Shown here piece after piece: positions 6,179 through 9,965 of a stretch of 9,965 nucleotides of DNA; position 1 is the stretch's first letter; each line of letters starts with the position of its first letter. Under the pieces are notes generated by a model. The model was not told the origin of the DNA. It did not search any database and saw only the letters and a list, made by a program, of their open reading frames with translations. Position numbers and translations under genes: made by a program. This stretch comes from a bacterium (GTDB taxonomy: Bacteria > Patescibacteriota > Microgenomatia > Levybacterales > UBA12049), in assembly GCA_021784535.1 (NCBI GenBank), contig JAJYHW010000050.1, positions 1 through 9,965 on the forward strand, in the 5' to 3' direction.

Positions 6179-6218
6179 ATTATATTCCATAGTACGCGGG
6201 AAGGAGTGGGAAAGTCAA
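6179..6218 (-). promoter_or_regulatory. Candidate sigma-70-type promoter for the ATPase cluster
   Basis: In the minus-strand sense TTGACT (6213-6218) is followed after 18 bases by TACTAT (6189-6194), which leaves a leader of about 20 bases to the c-like ATG. A perfect TATAAT also lies at 6179-6184, but it is too far from this -35 and too close to the start for a normal leader. The C-rich spacer is unusual. This is the only good promoter-like match in the gap before the cluster. Confidence 0.45.
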
Positions 6219-6255
6219 GGTGACTGATTATGATTAGCGGGTTAATGGGTTTCGG

Positions 6256-6269
6256 GTTAACGCGTTAAC
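6256..6269. repeat. Perfect 14-bp palindrome after the Fic-like gene
   Basis: GTTAACGCGTTAAC is a perfect palindrome 6 bp beyond the Fic-like stop codon. It sits among GGGTTAA-type motifs (GGGTTAATGGG and CGGGTTAA on the plus strand) that recall the other boundary repeats. It could be a regulator operator, or a weak mRNA 3' hairpin. There is no U-run, so it is not a standard terminator. Confidence 0.5.
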
Positions 6270-6274
6270 TCATT

Positions 6275-7267
6275 CTATATCCTAGTATATCGTACTGATC
6301 TACCTTTACCTTGTTGAATCAAAAGTCCTAACAGTGTTAATTTTGCCAGATCACGTGATGAGGTGATTGGGGAAATATGAAAAATTTTTTGAATTGTCCG
6401 ATTGGTGATAATTGCGTTTGGATCATCCAGAAGGGTCATAATTACTTTTTGCCGCTCATTTAATTTGCCGATTTTTTCTTCTTCACGTTTTACTTGCGCT
6501 TGTGCAAACGTTTGAAAGGTAGCTTCAAGCTGCTGATAAACAGTTTTGACAAAATATTCAAGCCAGCCGGTGACATTGGGCTTGGCGATTGCTGTCGCGT
6601 AATATCCGTTAAAGAGTTTTTGATCCTGTGCCCAGGGTTTTTCCATGACAAGTAAGCCGCGGCAGTCCATGCCGGCTTGATAGAGAAAGAGATAGCTTGA
6701 TATAGTCGAGAATACTTCTGCGTATGCTGAGTCCGGAAACAGGCGACGAAATTGTAATTTTGCCAACGCTGCCTGGATAAAAGGACTATCATTGCTTGCC
6801 TGTAAATATGTCACTATATCGTAAAAATTTTTTTCTGTAATAGCAATATTAGGATCTCCCGTTATTGCATAAAGGTGCAAAAATGTTTCTGTTGAAATGC
6901 TTTTTGTTGATAATGTCCAATCTCTTTTGATATAGTCAATAGCTTGTTTGTATTGAAGTACATTAGTTTGTATCGGATCTTTATATTTTGAATTCTTTTG
7001 TATTGCAAAAATAATTTGATTCGCGAGGATCGTTTGCACTTTCTCCGGATGGACATGCTGCCCGGTTAAAGCAAGACCGAAGTGAACTCGGTCAATTGTC
7101 GCATGGAATTGTAGGCCAAGTTCATGTTTTGGTGAAAGCGGATAGAGAAGTATCTGCTGGCGGATAGTTTCAATTTTCTCCAGATATCTAAGTAAATAAG
7201 GCGATATTGTATATGCGATAGGTGCCATAAGCAAGAATACTCTAGCAGACGGATAATCATTCGTCAA
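6275..7267 (-). CDS. Fic-like protein with degenerate active site and C-terminal winged helix
   Basis: Encodes 330 residues. The middle resembles the Fic fold: SPFIQAALAKLQFRRLF (161-177) fits the family's HPxxxAAxxHxxFxxIHPF helix, and TGWLEYFVKTV (233-243) fits the usual WLxFFL segment. The active-site loop HPFxDGNGRxxR is missing; the same place reads FPDSAYAEVFST, without the catalytic His or the anion-binding GNGR. AMP transfer is therefore unlikely. Residues about 270-328 form a winged helix (ITNRTIQKIFHISPITSSRD, then a glycine-rich wing), as in many Fic proteins with regulatory roles. The start is TTG at 7267; an in-frame stop lies at 7337-7339, no ATG or GTG lies between, and an internal ATG at 7228 is the alternative. 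It lies just upstream of the ATPase cluster on the same strand, so a regulatory role there is possible but unproven. Confidence 0.65.
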   Translation of the reverse strand: MTNDYPSARVFLLMAPIAYTISPYLLRYLEKIETIRQQILLYPLSPKHELGLQFHATIDRVHFGLALTGQHVHPEKVQTILANQIIFAIQKNSKYKDPIQTNVLQYKQAIDYIKRDWTLSTKSISTETFLHLYAITGDPNIAITEKNFYDIVTYLQASNDSPFIQAALAKLQFRRLFPDSAYAEVFSTISSYLFLYQAGMDCRGLLVMEKPWAQDQKLFNGYYATAIAKPNVTGWLEYFVKTVYQQLEATFQTFAQAQVKREEEKIGKLNERQKVIMTLLDDPNAIITNRTIQKIFHISPITSSRDLAKLTLLGLLIQQGKGRSVRYTRI

Positions 7268-7347
7268 GTTAGCGTCGATGTTATTTGAGGCAGAATGTCC
7301 AAGTTTAGATATGGTTATGATATGTTTATGATGCGATTAACTCAGCC

Positions 7348-7377
7348 TTGACAAACCTTATTAATATATGTAGTAAT
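7348..7377 (+). promoter_or_regulatory. Candidate promoter of the HTH-fibre gene
   Basis: A perfect -35 TTGACA (7348-7353) is followed after 17 bases by a weak -10, TAGTAA (7371-7376). The -10 lies between two exact copies of ATTAATATAT (7360-7369 and 7376-7385, 16-bp period). The ATG at 7446 would have a leader of about 60 bases without an evident Shine-Dalgarno. Confidence 0.5.
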
Positions 7378-7386
7378 TAATATATA

Positions 7387-7415
7387 TGGACAAAGGTGGA
7401 CAAAGTTTGCCAAAG
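7387..7415 (+). promoter_or_regulatory. Three CAAAG boxes at exact 10-bp spacing, likely operator
   Basis: TGGACAAAG occurs at 7387-7395 and 7397-7405, and a third partial copy, GCCAAAG, ends at 7415. The CAAAG cores start at 7391, 7401 and 7411, one helical turn apart, so all face the same side of the DNA. The boxes lie just downstream of the candidate promoter, where a bound protein would block transcription. The helix-turn-helix protein encoded directly downstream is the obvious candidate ligand, by inference. Confidence 0.5.
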
Positions 7416-7445
7416 CTCCCATAAATAGGTTCATTTTCGCTGCCC

Positions 7446-9965
7446 ATGAAAAAAGATTTATTAACGATACAACAAGCTGCTGACTATTTGGGTATTTCAA
7501 CACGGACGCTTCGCCGCTGGGAAGCAAAGGGTCATTTGAAACCGCAGAGAACTGCGGGGAATCAGCGAAGATTTAGCAAAAGCGAATTGGATATTTTATT
7601 CAGTTCTTCGCAAGCAAAACCTGGACATCAGCCTCAAAATTTCGATGATTCAAAAGAAAATTCTGAAGAAGCGACTTTATCAAGTAAATCGGTACAGCTT
7701 CAACCTTCTCTCGCTACAGGCCTAAATACACAACATATTGAGCCTGTCAAACCATCTTTTAGAAGTATTTTAATTTCAGGAGCAATTGTGGGAATTGCTT
7801 TGTTTTTCGGATTGACAGGATTGCTTTTCAGTAATCAGCAGATTAATGGATTGTTTAAGAAGAGCATGGCGCTGCTTATGGGACCTGTCAAAAATGAAGC
7901 GCAAAAAAATAATAATAACCAGAGTGTCTTAGCCGCGACTAATCGAACCCCCGCATTTGAGTTTGATGTTAATTTGCCAAGCGTATTTGGTCAAAAAGTA
8001 ACGTTTCTTGATAATGCTGAGATTAAAAAAAGTTTGCAAGTTAGCGGCATTGCTATTCTTAATGGCGGCGTGAAGACTGATAATGCAAATATTAATGCAG
8101 GGACAGGGAAAATAACTGCATCAAATTTAGTTTATTCAGTACTTTCCGGTACAAATATTACGATCAGTGGAAGCAAACAGAATCCAAAAATTTCAGCAAC
8201 TATTCCTGTTTCAGTTACTTCGTTGCAGGGACAGACAGGTGCGGTGAGTCTGACAAGTGGCTCAGGAATCAGCCTGAATGGTTTGCAGATCAGTAATGCC
8301 GGCGTGTTGTCAGTCGGAGGAGCGACAGGAAATGTTTCATTGACTGCAGGATCAGGCATCTCTATTTCAGGGACAACCATCACTAACTCTGACACCGGAT
8401 CAGCACAAGATATCTTCAAGAATTTTACCATCGGCTCAACAACAATCGCTGCAAACTCAAATAACGACACCATCAATTTCGCTGCTGGTTCTGGGATACT
8501 TTTGACAGGAAATTCCAGCACGAAAACAATTACTATAACAAGTAATGCTTCCGGATCATTAGCAGGGTTAACAACTAATAGCGTCTTATACGCTACAAGC
8601 AGCAATTCTGCCGGAAGCATTGCAGTAGGATCGACAGGAACTGTATTGCATGGCATTACCAATGGGGCTCCTGTTTTTTCAGCAGTTAACTTATCATCCG
8701 ATGTGACCGGTATTCTGCCCATTGTCAATGGGGGTACTGGTGTATCATCCACGCCATCAAATGGACAAGTTTTGATTGGTAATGGAGGAGGATATCAATT
8801 GGGCACATTGACCACAGGCCCAGGTATTGGTATCGCCAATGGAGCTGGTTCGATAACGATAACAAACAGTGGCGTTCTCTCCTTAACCGGTACAGCCAAT
8901 CAGGTAACTGTTTCCGGGGCAACTGGACCCGTAACACTTTCTTTACCTCAAGATATTGATAAAAATGCCACTCCGATATTCTCAGCATTGAGTTTAACGA
9001 GTAATACTAATCAATTGACGCTGGGAAGTGGCGCAAATACCGCAGTTGTTACAACAACAACGCTTACTGCTCCTCGTACTTATACTTTTCCCGATGCGTC
9101 GGGAACTGTTTGTTTGACTTCAGGTAATTGTACGGGTACTGGAGGGAGTGTGGTTGGTTCGGGTACGTTAAATTATCTTGCCAGGTTTACAAGCAGCAGT
9201 GGTGTGGGCGACTCAAGTATTTATGATAACGGCAGGGTAGCAATAGGCTCCACCAGCCCGCAAGGGCTTTTTTCCGTTTCTGGGGCTGTTACTGGCTTAG
9301 CTTTAGTTAACCTCAATGAGACAGGTGATCAAAATATTTTGGTTGGTTCTGCATCTGGTATTACCCGTTTTTCTTTTGACACAAGCGGTAATTTAAATTT
9401 GATAGGTGGTACGTATCAAATTGGTGGATTAAATGTTCTGTCATCAACAACACTCGGGAGTGTAGTAACTGGCTCGTCACTGACCAGTGTTGGAGTATTA
9501 AGTCAGGGTTCTATTGCTACAGGATTTGGCAGTATCAATGTGGGTACAAATAATATTTCAGGAGGTACTGTGACAGCAACTGGTACTACAGGATATACTG
9601 CCACAGGAATTGGGGCAGGAATAGGTTTTAGCGGTACGGGGAATCATATCATAAGCGCATCAAGCGGAACATTAGAAGTGGGAGCGGCGACTTTGACTGG
9701 CGCAATTACCGGAAATAGTCAGAATGTGACGGGTTTGAATAATTTGTCAGCAGCAGGAACAATTACTTTTAGCGGACTCGGAACAGGGATCGCGCATGTT
9801 TCCTCAGCGGGCGTTTTTTCCTCCAGTGCAGTCAATCTTGCATCCTCAGATGTGACAGGTATTCTCCCTGTTGCCAATGGGGGAACCAATACAACAGCAG
9901 CACCAACTGCCGGAGCAATAGCCTATGGAACAGGCAGTGCCTATGGGTTCAGCGCTGCAGGGACA
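7446..9965 (+). CDS. Membrane-anchored helix-turn-helix protein with giant tail-fibre-like extracellular region (3' end beyond window)
   Basis: At least 840 residues, open to the window edge. Residues 5-50 are a MerR/excisionase-type helix-turn-helix (IQQAADYLGISTRTLRRWEA, then KPQRTAGNQRRFSKSEL). A polar linker follows, then one transmembrane helix at about 106-128 (ILISGAIVGIALFFGLTGLL). The rest is Ser/Thr/Gly/Asn-rich and repetitive, with motifs typical of phage tail fibres and related surface proteins: SLQGQTGAVSLTSGSGISL, SSDVTGILPIVNGGTG (417-432 and again, slightly changed, at 800-815), TYTFPDASGTVCLTSGNC (545-562, with Cys556 and Cys562 that could pair) and SIYDNGRVAIGSTSP. The charge pattern puts the HTH in the cytoplasm and the fibre outside. 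It may be a surface sensor that binds DNA, or an adhesin with a borrowed N terminus. A C-terminal autoproteolytic or G2/S74-like domain is expected beyond the edge but not seen. No Shine-Dalgarno is apparent. Confidence 0.85.
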   Translation, partial: MKKDLLTIQQAADYLGISTRTLRRWEAKGHLKPQRTAGNQRRFSKSELDILFSSSQAKPGHQPQNFDDSKENSEEATLSSKSVQLQPSLATGLNTQHIEPVKPSFRSILISGAIVGIALFFGLTGLLFSNQQINGLFKKSMALLMGPVKNEAQKNNNNQSVLAATNRTPAFEFDVNLPSVFGQKVTFLDNAEIKKSLQVSGIAILNGGVKTDNANINAGTGKITASNLVYSVLSGTNITISGSKQNPKISATIPVSVTSLQGQTGAVSLTSGSGISLNGLQISNAGVLSVGGATGNVSLTAGSGISISGTTITNSDTGSAQDIFKNFTIGSTTIAANSNNDTINFAAGSGILLTGNSSTKTITITSNASGSLAGLTTNSVLYATSSNSAGSIAVGSTGTVLHGITNGAPVFSAVNLSSDVTGILPIVNGGTGVSSTPSNGQVLIGNGGGYQLGTLTTGPGIGIANGAGSITITNSGVLSLTGTANQVTVSGATGPVTLSLPQDIDKNATPIFSALSLTSNTNQLTLGSGANTAVVTTTTLTAPRTYTFPDASGTVCLTSGNCTGTGGSVVGSGTLNYLARFTSSSGVGDSSIYDNGRVAIGSTSPQGLFSVSGAVTGLALVNLNETGDQNILVGSASGITRFSFDTSGNLNLIGGTYQIGGLNVLSSTTLGSVVTGSSLTSVGVLSQGSIATGFGSINVGTNNISGGTVTATGTTGYTATGIGAGIGFSGTGNHIISASSGTLEVGAATLTGAITGNSQNVTGLNNLSAAGTITFSGLGTGIAHVSSAGVFSSSAVNLASSDVTGILPVANGGTNTTAAPTAGAIAYGTGSAYGFSAAGT
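8694..8741 (+). repeat. Fibre motif repeat, copy 1
   Basis: Codes for SSDVTGILPIVNGGTG in the fibre region. Copy 2 (9843-9890) is 1149 bp downstream in the same frame and reads SSDVTGILPVANGGTN. The motif SDxTGxLPxxNGGTG is common in phage tail-fibre and fibre-like surface proteins. Many synonymous changes separate the copies, so this is an old repeat kept at protein level. Confidence 0.75.
9843..9890 (+). repeat. Fibre motif repeat, copy 2
   Basis: Second copy of the SSDVTGILP-type motif, followed by an Ala/Thr/Gly-rich stretch (TAGAIAYGTG) up to the window edge. It suggests that the extracellular region is built of long units of roughly 380 residues, of which more than one is present here. 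Confidence 0.7.

Noticed and set aside
6179..6184. Perfect TATAAT as the main -10 of the ATPase cluster
   Set aside because: The nearest TTGACT is 28 bases away, and the leader would be very short. It is kept only as an alternative within the promoter entry.
8132..8988. Long open frames on the minus strand opposite the fibre gene
   Set aside because: They are Val/Pro/Ala-rich translations antisense to a repetitive coding region and have no family features. The plus-strand frame is open for all 840 codons and carries clear fibre motifs.
7446..9965. Prophage tail-fibre gene, meaning that the region is a prophage
   Set aside because: No capsid, terminase, tail or integrase genes are nearby. 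The N-terminal HTH plus membrane helix fits a cellular surface protein better, although phage ancestry of the repeats is possible.

Overview
The window looks like a chromosomal segment of a Candidate Phyla Radiation bacterium, most likely from Microgenomates. This is inferred from moderate-to-low GC, very tight gene packing, strongly diverged but recognisable housekeeping proteins, and a giant tail-fibre-like surface protein of a kind I associate with these genomes. TGA is a normal stop here (it ends both the alpha and beta genes), so the UGA-glycine code of Gracilibacteria and SR1 does not apply. The exact lineage cannot be fixed from the sequence.

Right to left on the minus strand, positions 7267 to about 1 carry a Fic-like protein with a winged helix, then a divergent F-type ATPase cluster: c-like subunit, b (split in two by tandem in-frame stops), delta, alpha, gamma and beta. 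A further gene starts at position 84 and is cut by the window edge. Delta-alpha and alpha-gamma overlap by ATGA. The catalytic parts of alpha and beta are intact (both P-loops, the beta glutamate, the alpha arginine finger). The membrane part is abnormal. The c-like protein has a signal peptide and an extracytoplasmic domain resembling phage tail-fibre/peptidase G2-type domains before its helical hairpin. The hairpin lacks the ion-binding carboxylate. No subunit a or epsilon gene is visible. This suggests an F1-like ATPase no longer coupled to an ion gradient, perhaps acting on an envelope or surface structure.

On the plus strand, from 7446 past the right edge, runs a gene for at least 840 residues. 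It encodes a MerR/excisionase-type helix-turn-helix, one transmembrane helix and a long repetitive Ser/Thr/Gly-rich region with tail-fibre motifs. Its upstream region has a perfect TTGACA box and three CAAAG boxes spaced exactly 10 bp apart.

Three gene boundaries in the ATPase cluster carry a G-rich arm followed by a C-rich arm directly before the next start codon. In two of them the C-rich arm is a perfect heptamer array: six units before the gene at 84 and four before beta. These arrays sit where a Shine-Dalgarno sequence would be expected, and they flank the beta gene on both sides.
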